Assembly: GCA_039105265.1 (NCBI GenBank) | Contig: JAPFFF010000027.1 | Location: 372,001 to 436,000 of the forward strand | Source of the DNA: Tritrichomonas musculus | Lineage: Eukaryota > Parabasalia > Tritrichomonadida > Tritrichomonadidae | Direction of reading: 5' to 3' | DNA: 64,000 nucleotides | Shown here: positions 39,578 through 50,544 of the stretch, piece by piece | Layout: every line of letters begins with the position of its first letter | How positions within the stretch are numbered: position 1 is the stretch's first letter | Notes under the pieces: generated by a model | The model's database searches: none | What the model saw: only the letters and a program-made list of their open reading frames with translations | What the model was told of the DNA's origin: nothing | Made by a program: the position numbers and the translations under genes

Positions 39578-42500
39578 TTATTTTCTGCTGACAATATAAG
39601 TAACCACTGTTCCATTTTTCACTTCAATTTGTCCCCTTTCTTTAATATCATATGCATCACCATATATCAATTCATATACAGATCTGGACACATGAACTTT
39701 TGATGGAACGCCATGATGTTCCATCTGCTGAGCCATATTAATTGCAGGACCAAGAATTTCAAAGGTTGGCTTTCCAACACCTAAAACACCAGCGACGATA
39801 GGGCCACCAGTATTAATACCGACACGAATTTTCAAAGACTCATTCAATTCCTTATTTAAATCGGTGATTGCATCAAGAGCGTCCAAGCCGAAATTTACAA
39901 CTTCTTTAGCATGAACAGAAGGTTGATTAACTTCAGCGAAAACGCCACCAGCTGCCATGTAACAATCGCCGATGCATTTTATTTTGGTCATTGTTTGATA
40001 TTTGGCGACAAGATTATCATTCTTCATGAAAAGGAGATTCAAAGTTGCCATAACTTTTTCAGCCGGAAGAGAACCACACCAAGGAGTGAAAGAAACGATA
40101 TCCATGAAAACAATTGTTGCTGATTGAACTGCAAATGATATGTTCTTTTCACCTGCTTGAACTCTCGGAACAAGAGAAGCAGGAAGAATAGATCCAAGAA
40201 GCTTATCTGACTTTTGTTTTTCTTCTTCAATTAAAGTGTTGTATCTAACTGTTTGCGTTACATCACGAAGAATAACACAAAGACCTTCATTAATGATCAT
40301 TGATGTCGCTTGGATGTTTAACGTTGTTCCTGTCTCTTCTGATAAATAAGTCACTGTTTCAGAAGATGGCTTGTTTGGTTGTGCAGACAAAAGATTCATT
40401 ATGTTTCCTCCAAAATATGCTGTTGAAACGAACTCGCTCATCGGTTTATTTTCAATCTTATCAAAGATTGAATTGCCTAAAAGACGAGATGCTGACTTGT
40501 TCACTTTCGTTATTATTTGTTGCACATTTGACATGATGATTGCATCTGGCAATTCTTCACAAACAGCATCAAAGAATTTGGACGTTCTGGTTCCATTTTC
40601 GCCTTTATTTGCTTTGAAGCTGCCATTTAAAATAGTCATACATTTAACCGATGAAGCAAGAACTTTAGGATTACAATGAAGAAGAAGCTTCAAAACATCA
40701 CGAATGTGGTTATCTATCAATTTCATCAAGAATAAGAAAATGGCTTCAACTAAGAATCCAATGATTACCAAAATAATCAATAAAACGATTTTGCTTTGAT
40801 AAAGGTCATTCAAATCGTCAGTGATTGTTTCAATAATGCCGTCTGACATTGGAAATATGAAGATGTCATAAACAGGATAAATTAAAAGGTCCCAAATGAT
40901 TCTGAATTTGTCATCATTTGGAAGAAATTCATAGTTGCCATACTTGTCCTCTTTGAAAGGAACGATATGGGAACGATAGACACCTTCTACCAAAATGATG
41001 AGATCATCAGCAGTATAACAAAGACTTGCCTGTTTAAAATCTGTTGTTAATTGATAAGGATCTTCACATTTAAAGACTTCATCAACAAATTCAATGTATT
41101 CTTGATAAGCAGCAAAAGGAGGATCATCAATTGATACACCTCCATAACGTGCTTGATCATAATATTCTCTTGTTGTTGCCAAACGAAGATCAATTCTGTT
41201 CAATAGATGATCTCTATCTAAGTTGAATATTGTTGTGTTTGGATTACTGTTACCAATGAGACTTGTTATGCATGTTGATGCAGCAACCAAGTTTGCATAC
41301 ATTCCTTGCAAATAGTCCAAATGAGGGCAATTACAACGAAGATCATGACTGATATCTTTCATTGTCAAAAGAATGATAACAGTACAAACAACTTGAAGAA
41401 TCATTACAATCATTAATAAAGTGACAATGTAAAATGAATCATGTGAACTGGCTCCATTTGTTCCACCTGTCATGAACATTTTCAAGATATTTTCTTCTTG
41501 TTTGTTTGTTTCTTCATTTTTTTGTGTTGACGTTGATCCTTCTGTTTCTTTCTTCAATATTCGTAAGTTTTCAGCAAGTTGTGACAATTCGTTTTTAGGT
41601 AAAGAAATAAGACAACGATAGGCTTCTTCTTTATTAGAATGAATCCAACGGACACCAAGAACTGTTGATAAAATAAATAGAATGACAGAACCACAAATGA
41701 TACTAATCATTACTATCGTCAACATTTTTTTGGTGCTGTTATTATTGTCAGAAACAAAAGCAATCATTAAATTCAATGCTGAATTGAATTTTGTTGCAAT
41801 TCTTGTCATTGATGTCGACGGATTAAGAATTCCTGACGTGTTAACAAAATCATCAGAGACAGGTTTTCCTGTAATTAGTTCTCTTTGTTGAGATACAATA
41901 TCAGCTAATGCACTAACAGCACTAATGAATTTAGTAGTTTCATTAGTTTTACTAAAATACGAATAATTAAGAGTTGGTTCAAAAATTTCAGCTTTAGCTG
42001 CATCCATGTTTGCGTTATTTTTATCATAAGCACGGAATTCATCCAATTCTTGCATGATAAGCGTCATTTCTTTACATAAATAAGAAAGCTGAAGATGAGA
42101 CACATGTGTAGATCCAAAATTAACAGGTGGAGTATTCTCATCTGTTCCATTTGGTGGTGGAAACATTCCTTTAAGCTCCATGAATGATTGAAGACCAAAA
42201 CCGATAATTTGATACATCAATGTTCTTGCCATTGAAATGCTGCGCATGTGACTCAAAGGTTCAAGAAGACTATCAATGTAACTTGGAATTATCAACATAA
42301 TGATAATCGCAGGAATTGCAAACAAAACAAAATACAACAAAAGTGAAATAATAATCATTCCTCGAGTTGCTGGAATTCCAAGTTTTTCAATCCGATTCAA
42401 AAAGAAAACAGATTCTTCATGTTCTTGTGTTTCATTTTCATTCTCATCTAAATCTATTACAGAACTTGACATCTCAGTGTTCGTTGTAGGATTTACCATC

Positions 42501-44257
42501 AGTTGAGCAGCTTTGTCTAGTTTTTCTGGAAGCATTGGGAAAGCTCTCAATCCATATTCATGCGATTGATCTTTGTTTACTTTAATGTTTCTCTGAAGAA
42601 GACGTGATTTTTCAATCATATCAGCATACGCTTGATGGTCAGCGAGCAGTTCTTTAGAAAAACGTGCATATTGTCGTGTAACAAATCTGTTGTTTGGAAA
42701 GAGTCTTAAAATATGCAACAGTTCACCATCACTCGTTTTAACCCCTTTGATTGCTTTTTTGGTTGCGATTTCCATGTCAGAAATATTGCCTTGAATAGAC
42801 ATATCCCAAACGTTTCTAAGCTTATGTTTAGCGTTAGTTACATGCTTTGTAATGTGGTTCAATTTCACTTTTAAGTCAGGTGACAAGTTCACTTCTCTTT
42901 GTCTTGCAATGGCTAAAGATTGACCTTTAACCGTTCGTGCTTCTTGGCCTTTTATCTTGTTTGTTACAATGCTCCTGAAAATCCAAGCCAACGTCTGTGT
43001 TTCTTCAGGATAAATTGCACAAAACTTTGCATAAATGAACCAAACAGAACCATTTTTCGGCCACTTTTCAATCCCCATTTTTAAGAAGGTCCAATCGAGG
43101 CAAATTGGATGACATTGAGAAAAGCCTGCTACTGACAAATTAATGAAACTGTCAACATTTTTAACAAGTGTTTCAAAGCATTGGTTATCATCATATATCA
43201 TATCAAGCTTCGACAAATTTTTCGTTGTCACTTTTTTCAATATAAAATGTGAAATCAAAATAAAAACGGCTTCAAAGGCAATAAAAAGACCAATAATAAT
43301 CATCGAGGCATCCTTCTTCAATATCAAAAAGACACCTATTAAAACAGACGTTGCAAAACCTGTAAAACATGATCCGAGGAAAACTTTGGCTTCGTTTTGA
43401 TGGACAAGGCCGCCTTTAAAAAATGGAAGATAACTTGCACACAAGTACAAAAATGCAACTATAAAGCAAAAGTAAGTTGTTGGGCCACGATCTGCAAATT
43501 CGCAAACTCCTGTAAGAACATTGATCAAAATTCCCCCAAACATGATTAAAATTTGTGGAAGCGTGCAAACCGTTATTAATGACATTGGCTGAAAAGTCAA
43601 AACTTGTAATGCTATGGCAAAAAATATGTAAAGATAAATGATGGTTAAGATCATTGATATTACAAATAAAATAACGGTTTTTGTGAAGTCTTCCGTCGTC
43701 ATGGTTGAAAAAACAAATTTACTAAATGATGAAAATAATAATTCAATCGCAATTGGTGGTAAAATGAACCCAATAGATGAAAATGCAAATGCAATAAAAG
43801 GTGGTATAAAACTAGGTAAGTTTGCATACTTTTTAAAAACTTTTGTACAAATAAAAATTAAAGCGATACAAAATGCGGCAACAATAATGTAAATAATCGT
43901 ACCTATCGTAGATGCTTGATCGTGAACTTTTGGTGGAATTAAATAAAAGAAAATACTAAATATAAAAAGAGTTTTATCTGCTGTTGGATCTGTTTTCCAA
44001 AAATCAAGATAGCCAGGAAAAAGAGAAGGTCCAATTAATTGTAAAATTCGAATAAAAGTAACTACATAATGAAGATTGTCGAAGGGTGGTGCCACTGAAT
44101 AGATATAAGAAACTAACTCTGAGAGGTCTTTCCTTAAAATTTTTGTTGCTGACTTTTCTAAAATACCGCCATACTTGTCATTGGATGATGAAGCAAATGT
44201 AATCGTATTTGCTGTTCCTGCAGCTGTTTCTGTTTTCATTTTAATATTAAAATTCAA
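39578..44257 (-). CDS. Large multi-pass receptor-like class III adenylate/guanylate cyclase with PAS domain
   Basis: A 1559-residue protein. The N-terminal third (about 60-345) has roughly eight membrane segments. A cytosolic helical region covers 345-610. Further segments lie near 625-655, 860-885, 990-1015 and 1185-1210, and enclose two hydrophilic regions that are probably extracellular. A PAS-like domain (about 1235-1335) and a short signalling helix (LIEEEKQKSDKLLGSILP) lead into the cyclase domain (about 1380-1555). Metal-binding aspartates are D1386 (FMDIVSF) and D1431 (CIGDCYM). K1427 is at the position that reads adenine in adenylate cyclases, while the second position is Glu (FEILGPAIN). 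Together these favour cAMP over cGMP, by inference. The usual Arg after NMA is Gln here. This is a typical trichomonad expanded family and a likely sensor. Confidence 0.92.
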   Translation of the reverse strand: MNFNIKMKTETAAGTANTITFASSSNDKYGGILEKSATKILRKDLSELVSYIYSVAPPFDNLHYVVTFIRILQLIGPSLFPGYLDFWKTDPTADKTLFIFSIFFYLIPPKVHDQASTIGTIIYIIVAAFCIALIFICTKVFKKYANLPSFIPPFIAFAFSSIGFILPPIAIELLFSSFSKFVFSTMTTEDFTKTVILFVISMILTIIYLYIFFAIALQVLTFQPMSLITVCTLPQILIMFGGILINVLTGVCEFADRGPTTYFCFIVAFLYLCASYLPFFKGGLVHQNEAKVFLGSCFTGFATSVLIGVFLILKKDASMIIIGLFIAFEAVFILISHFILKKVTTKNLSKLDMIYDDNQCFETLVKNVDSFINLSVAGFSQCHPICLDWTFLKMGIEKWPKNGSVWFIYAKFCAIYPEETQTLAWIFRSIVTNKIKGQEARTVKGQSLAIARQREVNLSPDLKVKLNHITKHVTNAKHKLRNVWDMSIQGNISDMEIATKKAIKGVKTSDGELLHILRLFPNNRFVTRQYARFSKELLADHQAYADMIEKSRLLQRNIKVNKDQSHEYGLRAFPMLPEKLDKAAQLMVNPTTNTEMSSSVIDLDENENETQEHEESVFFLNRIEKLGIPATRGMIIISLLLYFVLFAIPAIIIMLIIPSYIDSLLEPLSHMRSISMARTLMYQIIGFGLQSFMELKGMFPPPNGTDENTPPVNFGSTHVSHLQLSYLCKEMTLIMQELDEFRAYDKNNANMDAAKAEIFEPTLNYSYFSKTNETTKFISAVSALADIVSQQRELITGKPVSDDFVNTSGILNPSTSMTRIATKFNSALNLMIAFVSDNNNSTKKMLTIVMISIICGSVILFILSTVLGVRWIHSNKEEAYRCLISLPKNELSQLAENLRILKKETEGSTSTQKNEETNKQEENILKMFMTGGTNGASSHDSFYIVTLLMIVMILQVVCTVIILLTMKDISHDLRCNCPHLDYLQGMYANLVAASTCITSLIGNSNPNTTIFNLDRDHLLNRIDLRLATTREYYDQARYGGVSIDDPPFAAYQEYIEFVDEVFKCEDPYQLTTDFKQASLCYTADDLIILVEGVYRSHIVPFKEDKYGNYEFLPNDDKFRIIWDLLIYPVYDIFIFPMSDGIIETITDDLNDLYQSKIVLLIILVIIGFLVEAIFLFLMKLIDNHIRDVLKLLLHCNPKVLASSVKCMTILNGSFKANKGENGTRTSKFFDAVCEELPDAIIMSNVQQIITKVNKSASRLLGNSIFDKIENKPMSEFVSTAYFGGNIMNLLSAQPNKPSSETVTYLSEETGTTLNIQATSMIINEGLCVILRDVTQTVRYNTLIEEEKQKSDKLLGSILPASLVPRVQAGEKNISFAVQSATIVFMDIVSFTPWCGSLPAEKVMATLNLLFMKNDNLVAKYQTMTKIKCIGDCYMAAGGVFAEVNQPSVHAKEVVNFGLDALDAITDLNKELNESLKIRVGINTGGPIVAGVLGVGKPTFEILGPAINMAQQMEHHGVPSKVHVSRSVYELIYGDAYDIKERGQIEVKNGTVVTYIVSRK

Positions 44258-44801
44258 TAAATTGAAAATTTAAAAACTATATAATTATATAATTATCCCT
44301 TTCAAATTATGATTTAGAATTCTATTACTTTATTGAAATCAAAAAAAAAATTTGAATTGCTTTTTTATTCATAAAATTTATTAACGATAATTCTGAGGAA
44401 ACAATAAAATTTTATTTATTCCTGATATTTGCCATGTGAAAAATAAACATACCAAAATAAAAATAATTAATAATGATTAAAATAATAAAATTCTCAAATT
44501 GAAATTCTTTTGCGATCATGGTTTTGATTCAAAACTTTTGAATATTCTAATGAAATATTATTATGAAATATTCAAATTATTTGAATTTTCTATAGAAAAT
44601 TTTCAATTTCATTTTTTTTTTTTTTTAATTTTTATATATAATTTATATTTACTTTTTTTATTATTAGTTTAAACTTAAAAATGTTGAGAACTTTCAAAAT
44701 TTTGAATGTAAAAGTTCAATTTACACTTGCTTTTTGCACATGCAATGTATAAAAAAATACGTTATAATAAAATACAATGTATAGAAATTCTTTCTTTCCT
44801 T
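44258..44801. other. Spacer without recognised feature
   Basis: About 540 bp upstream of the cyclase gene. TCAATTTATTG 20-30 bases before its ATG is a weak Inr candidate. Nothing else is recognised. Confidence 0.5.
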
Positions 44802-45137
44802 GGTTTTTGTATTTATAATTGTATACAACTTGTACAATTAAAAATTACAATTTGAAATACGTTATTTTCTCGATATTAGTTTTTTTATTTTTATCTTGAT
44901 CTACAATTATTTTTTTATATTAAAAATGTTTTAAATAATTTAAAAATGAAAAGATAAAATAGCAAAAATGTTTTTCAAATTAAATAATATTATTTTTGAT
45001 TCTTCATAAAATTAAAAAAATTTATTCGCATTCAAAAAATCGTTATTTTATGAAAAAAGACGTTAAAAAGACGTTTATAGTATTTGTGATGTAATGTAAA
45101 TTAGGTATTTAAACAATTATGTAAGCTTGTAAAATAT
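44802..45137 (+). repeat. Dispersed repeat, copy 2
   Basis: Same-strand match to 4320-4672. The left-end inverted repeat is degenerate here (GTATTTATAATTGTA against TACAATTTGAAATAC), and a stretch of about 25 bases present in copy 1 (near 4550-4575) is absent. The two copies are clearly older than a recent duplication. Confidence 0.75.
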
Positions 45138-45154
45138 ACCCAAATGTAAAAAAA

Positions 45155-45635
45155 AGACCTGGTCTTGGTGATTCTTTCTGGTCTTTTGGCGATTTTAATA
45201 AATCTTTTAAAAAGTTATTTCTTATGAATTATTAAATAAAATGATTAAATGATATTTGATGAAATAATAATTCAATTTACGAATCAACATTCAATAAATT
45301 CAATGAATTTATTTAATTACTCGGCTATATATATTCATAAAAATATAAATACTATTAATATTTTAAATACATTTTATATCAGTATATATTTAAAATATAA
45401 ATGAAAAAAAATTATTTTCAATTGAAAAAATGCTTTTATTGATTTTATTATATATTTATATCTTATTTTTTTTTTATTTTATATATGATATTTTGAAAGC
45501 TTTACAAATCACCATCGCCAAAAAAACCGTTTTGGTGATCTCCAAAATATATGTAAACTATTCAAAATTGAATGCTGTCGCCAAAAGCCCAAGACCTGGG
45601 CTTTTGGTGAAATCGGTTATTTGGCTTTTCATCGT
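45155..45635. repeat. Cluster of hairpins sharing TCGCCAAAA / TTTTGGYGA
   Basis: CCAAAAGCCC/GGGCTTTTGG (about 45581-45607) is a perfect 10-bp stem around AAGACCT. ATCGCCAAAA/TTTTGGTGAT (about 45514-45540) forms a second hairpin. Related words (GACCTGGTCTTGGTGA, TTTTGGCGATTTT) appear inverted near 45162-45195. They may be the arms of a small inverted-repeat element; no target duplication was found. Confidence 0.5.
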
Positions 45636-45944
45636 CAATATAAATGAGCTTTTTATTATTATTTTTTATGATATATTATACAAATCATACAATTATTTTG
45701 TAATATTCAAAAAATAACATTTTTTTACTGAGAAAATCTTATCGATTATTAATATGACTTTTGATAAAACTCATTTAATTCCTCTTTCAAATAATTCAAT
45801 GGTTTATGACAATAATAAATATTAATAAAATTTATTTGACAATAATATGGTTACATTTGGTGATTATTAAAACCCAAAAAACGTTTATTTCACCAAATTT
45901 ACAAGCTTAAATTATGATAATATTTTGAGAATATAATTGATAGA

Positions 45945-45984
<40 letters not shown>

Positions 45985-46288
45985 ATAAATTTTGATTCAT
46001 AAATTTCACATACAACTTTTTCAGAGGTATTCATGTGAAGTGAAAACTCGTTATTTGATTTTTTTATTTTGGCTTTAATTGAATGAATATTTTATCTTAT
46101 GAAAAAATATTAAGATTATTTACTTTTATATCTTCAATACTGACATTTGCCATAATTGGTTTTAATTAGACCTTTGAAACACACAATGCTTTGAATTATT
46201 TTGATAGAAACTCACAATAATTGTATAGATATGATTTTATTTCATTCTATTGAATTTTTGATAAAATCCTCCATAGAAAAAAAAATTT
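45636..46288. other. AT-rich spacer with T26 tract
   Basis: Holds a run of about 26 T residues (45953-45979). No gene is recognised. Confidence 0.6.
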
Positions 46289-46292
46289 TTAA

Positions 46293-47777
46293 GGGCGGCG
46301 TTTTGAAAATTATTTCAGAAAAAGTTAAATGTTCTGAAAAATAGTTTTATTCTCACAAAACTAAATAATTAATTCAAATTTCTAAAACAGAAAATAATAA
46401 TAAAATACATTATAATATTTAGAATAATTCAGTATTTATCAATATATTTATTTATATATAAATGTTTATATATTTAATAAATAATATAAAATTGGATTAA
46501 TAAATTATTTAAGATAATATATGAAATTAATAAATTGAATTTACAGAAAAAATAAAATTTTTCTAAATTGCTTTTCTTTGATATTTATATTATATAGTTT
46601 GATTTATATGTATTTTAATTATTTTTATATATTTTATAGTTTAATAAATAATTTAAAAAGAATAATAATTAATTTATATTAAAATATATATATTTTAAAT
46701 TTAATCATTTAGTATTCAAAAATATTTATTTTGAAAGATAATTTCTAATAAAAATAAATTGTATTAAATTGGAATATATGGAATAAAAAGCTTATTTATT
46801 AGCATATATATATTTAATATTTATTTAACTTTATATAAAAAAAAATTTATCCTTCATGTTCTTCAAAATTTACATCAAATCCTTGAATTTTATTTTTGCA
46901 AATCGCGCATCAAATACATGCGTAAAGAATTTTTTAATTTTAAAAAACACTGCAAAAATAAAAATAATACATGGTTTTTGATCAATAAGTGCTTCAATTA
47001 GATTATTAATTTATTGAATCAATAAATAAAAAGAGAAATTGCAATTAATATTTAAATTTCTTATATAATCATATGACTGAATGTGCTTTTTAAATATTTC
47101 TTGGAAATTTCATCAATAATATTAATCCTTTTTTTGGATTTGTATTGATAGTGTGAATTGTACTAATACTTAAAAAACTCCATTCTATTCCATTTTTATT
47201 AGGATTTGTCACGTTCATTATATTCTAAATAATGATTTTTGGCAAATTGTTGAATTCAAGAAAATGTTTAAGTAATATCATTTTAAAACAATTCATAAGT
47301 GCTTCAATTTAATATTTAATGTTTATTAATAAACAAATATATATTAATTATCATAAAATATTTCGCTATATTTGTAAATTGTTGAATAAAAATGATTGAG
47401 AATAAACTCAGAAAAAAAATTTCAATGGAATTCTATTGATTATTTTGATTATTTTTCCCTATTGAATTTTGAGAGGAGAAAGATTAAAATCATAATAACT
47501 ATTTGAGGATCATTGGAAATGGGATGGTTGCCTAGAAAAATTTTTTTAAAAAATAAATAAAAATCAAACTACGTCGTCGGAGCAAGGATATCTCAAACAT
47601 GAAAAAAATCATATTTTTTTGATTTTTATTTTTTTGTAATTCTGCTCTTATAACCATATAAATAATAAATTATATACTTATACATTTTATATAAACTATA
47701 AAATAAATTAAAAATTCATTATTATGGAAATTATGGATGTTCCAAATCTCCACTTTTTGAGAGGCTAAACGCCGCCC
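46293..47777. mobile_element. TTAA-flanked non-autonomous DNA element with short GGGCGGCGTTT ends
   Basis: GGGCGGCGTTT at 46293 is mirrored by AAACGCCGCCC ending at 47777, and each side is bordered by TTAA (46289-46292, 47778-47781). Inverted similarity stops after about 11 bases, unlike the long arms of the element at 5242-6678. The interior is very AT-rich with no gene. The GC-rich tips stand out strongly from the background. The TTAA duplication points to the piggyBac or Kolobok superfamily; the length is 1485 bp. Confidence 0.75.
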
Positions 47778-47781
47778 TTAA

Positions 47782-48649
47782 TATTCATTTATTCTCACAA
47801 TTTTTCTGAGTATAAATGAATGAAGTGAAACCAATAATTGAGAAAAACTATTAGAAAAAATAATTTTATTTTTATTGAAATTTCAATTAATTAATATAAT
47901 CATTCAATTTTGGTCTTTTCAAAACTTACAACTATCCGAGTAAATTTTGTTTTCTTCTCTTGTTTTCTTGTTTATATAAATGTTGAATTGGATTTGGCAT
48001 TTTGTAATTAATAAAATATCCCTAATACTAAACTTATATTGATGATAAAGGCCAAAGTAAAACGGTTTTGGTGAAAATAAAATCAATTTAATATTAAGCA
48101 TATCTTAAAATCTTGGTGTATTTGTAAATCTTACCACGAGCATATTGTTTTTATATAATAGCATACGTCTATATATCATCAAAAGAAACTTTATATTTAA
48201 GGTTTGTCATAAATATTATTAAAAAAATCGAATTTAGCATTTAAGCAATGCTTTTTTTTAACTTATCATGGCTTGGTTGTAGATAAAAAACGCATAAAAC
48301 GTCAAATCGAAGATGGAAAACATCGGAAAGCTCGTCGTTTTATATTTCTAAAAAAAAAATTCAGAGCTTATTTAAAAATTATAATGAGATTTTAAAAATA
48401 TTATTAAATTTCTTGCGGTAAAATAAGCTAATTATTTATAAATAATTAAAAATGATAATAATAAAGATATTATTATTAAATAGAGTAAATAATATGAAGA
48501 AATCATTTTAATTTTAAGAATATTGATTATAAAAGCAAATTATCAAAAAACTGCTCTGAAATTTTATCAGAAATGTATTTTATTTAATTGAAAAAAAATT
48601 GAATGAATAATTGAGCGTTTATCATATCTATATATATATATATATATCA
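47782..48649. other. AT-rich spacer
   Basis: No gene or element ends are recognised. A short (TA)n microsatellite lies near 48628-48647. Confidence 0.6.
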
Positions 48650-48666
48650 TTTCTAAAAATTTTTAA

Positions 48667-49018
48667 TCTCACTTTGCAGTATAGAAAATTGTGGGGATTT
48701 CGTTATGGTTTAAGTCAAAATTGAGACGATTATTTTGATTATTTGGTGTTTTCGTAGATAAAAGAAAAATTGTTTTTTTCAATAATATTTATTTCATTTT
48801 ATAAATTAAATAAATCCTTGCTATATCATGAAATATACTTTTATTTGTGTGTTAATTCTAATTTTAAAATAAATATTATGAAGTAAACTTTTATTTATCA
48901 AGATAGATTTTTTAGAGAATTTTACAACATTCAAATCCCAAAATAATCAAAATAAACAGCTCAATTTTGAATCAAACTGCAACGAATTTTCCTCAATTTT
49001 CTATACTGCAAGGTGAGC
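48667..49018. mobile_element. Small MITE-like element with about 84-bp terminal inverted repeats
   Basis: The arm starting CTCACTTTGCAGTATAGAAA at 48667 matches the reverse complement of the arm ending at 49018 (CTATACTGCAAGGTGAG) over about 84 bp (48667-48751 with 48935-49018), at roughly 80% identity. Weaker similarity may extend some 14 bases further out on both sides. The interior is about 185 bp and non-coding. No clear target duplication was found, so the exact ends are uncertain. Confidence 0.7.
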
Positions 49019-49172
49019 TGAAAAATGCTGTATTTTTTTCAAGATTATTCAGAAAAATTCAGAGGAATCTTGAGTGGTTAGAAAAAGCATTCAAAATAAT
49101 AGAAATTATGATTTTGTTTTTTATTAAATATTTATTCTTTTTTATCTTAATAAAAAAAGAATATTTTTTTTA

Positions 49173-50478
49173 TTATTCTTTTGAAAACATATTTTCCATT
49201 CCAATACCGAGTTCAGCATTTAAGAGATCTTCATTTTGTGAAGTATAAATACCTCATATGCGAAAACATCCTTTCCACTGGCAACTCACTTAATAGAAAA
49301 TTTAATATTCTAACGATTATTTCAGCCAATATATTCATCATTTGATCTTCACGCCAAAATTGCCATAATTGATAAGAATCTGTAAATTGGAAAATTAAAC
49401 AATTTAGATAAGAATTTATTTGTTGCTCCAAAAAAAGTTCATTAAAATCAAATTTATAACTATTGTAATAAAAAATATATTCTTTGATTGCTTTGAGAAA
49501 ATTTTCTTTTTCTGAGAGGTGAGGCTGCGAAAATTTTTGGTATTTTTTAATAATATTAATACATATTATTTTATTCCAGAATTAAATGCTATTTATGATA
49601 ATTTCACTAATATTTTTTTCAGATTTTTAGCTATAAATCTATTTTTAAAATTGAATAGCATCTATCTTATTATAATTTCAATTTTATCTTAATAAAAAAA
49701 TTCTATTTACTCAAAATAATAAATAATTTAATTATCAATATTTAATATATAGATGTGAATATAATATTAAAATCTTCGACTAAGAATTATAAATCAAAAT
49801 AATGATTTTTTATGACTTAACTAACTATCATCTAATTATAAGCATGATTTTTTTGGTAAATTATTGATAAATATTAAAATAAATACTTATTGTGAGGTTG
49901 ATACCAAAATAAAAACAAATGAAATTATTTAGATATTTGTGAAGTTTACATCATTAACGTATATAGAATTATATTCAATATTAAACCTCAATCCTAGCTA
50001 AAATTGTAAAAAATTTTTTAAAAATATTTTGATATGTTTGCCAGCACCAGATAAGTTAAGAGATAAACTATAGTTATCCCTTTGGTCTTTAATATAGAAG
50101 AAAATTTCTCTTTAAATTGAAAAATATTTTTTTGAATTTTGACCAAAAACGCATTCATTGAATAGCTTTCTTATTAAAAAATAGATATCATCTATATACA
50201 AATGAAATTTAATGGTTGAAAAGAAAAAATAATGACGAATATATGAATTATGACATTTTGAAATATCAATACAATTTCAATTTTTTTTGATTAAATCTGA
50301 AAAAAAGTATATGATATGAAAAGGTAACAAAACCATAATACTATATTTTTAATTTATTTTTAATTTTGTTGATTATTATTCCTAAAAAAGTTCATTTAAA
50401 ATTTCGCAGTCTCACCTCTTTTTTCTGTAATATCGTTTATATTTAAAATGTAATTTCTACCTTCGATAGTAAAAAAAG
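49173..50478 (-). pseudogene. hAT-type transposase fossil (C-terminal dimerisation region), split by a 905-bp element
   Basis: On the minus strand the coding sequence reads FTIEGRNYILNINDITEKEN across the insertion point. It continues with FYYNSYKFDFNELFLEQQ, then FWREDQMMNILAEIIVRILN and SELPVERMFSHMRYLYFTK. This is the hAT dimerisation signature (W, a leucine-rich helix, xERxFS). After one frameshift near 49240 it ends NEDLLNAELGIGMENMFSKE with a stop at 49173. Upstream, beyond about 50478, coding is lost where Polinton-like sequence begins. The fossil is broken by the nested element at 49515-50419. It is a plain DNA transposon remnant and probably the oldest layer here. Confidence 0.75.
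49515..50419. mobile_element. 905-bp non-autonomous hAT-like element with 8-bp target duplication
   Basis: AGAGGTGAGGCTGCGAAA at 49515 is mirrored at 50419 (one mismatch in 18). TTTTTCTG is directly repeated at 49507-49514 and 50420-50427. Removing the insert and one duplication copy leaves the surrounding transposase fossil in frame, confirming the borders. The interior is AT-rich and non-coding. The 8-bp duplication and the AGAGGTG start fit the hAT superfamily. Confidence 0.87.
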
Positions 50479-50544
50479 GCAGTTACTGCTATTCTGTATT
50501 CATTGGAAGAATAAATACGTTGAAGTTGAGCACAATTGGGCTAC

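Noticed and set aside
45430-45717. Open frame of 95 codons in spacer
   Set aside because: Composed of AT-rich hydrophobic codons across a hairpin cluster; no domain, and it looks like chance.
48967-49248. Open frame spanning a MITE arm and the antisense of the hAT fossil
   Set aside because: It runs through an inverted-repeat arm without ATG support and is antisense to better-supported coding remains.
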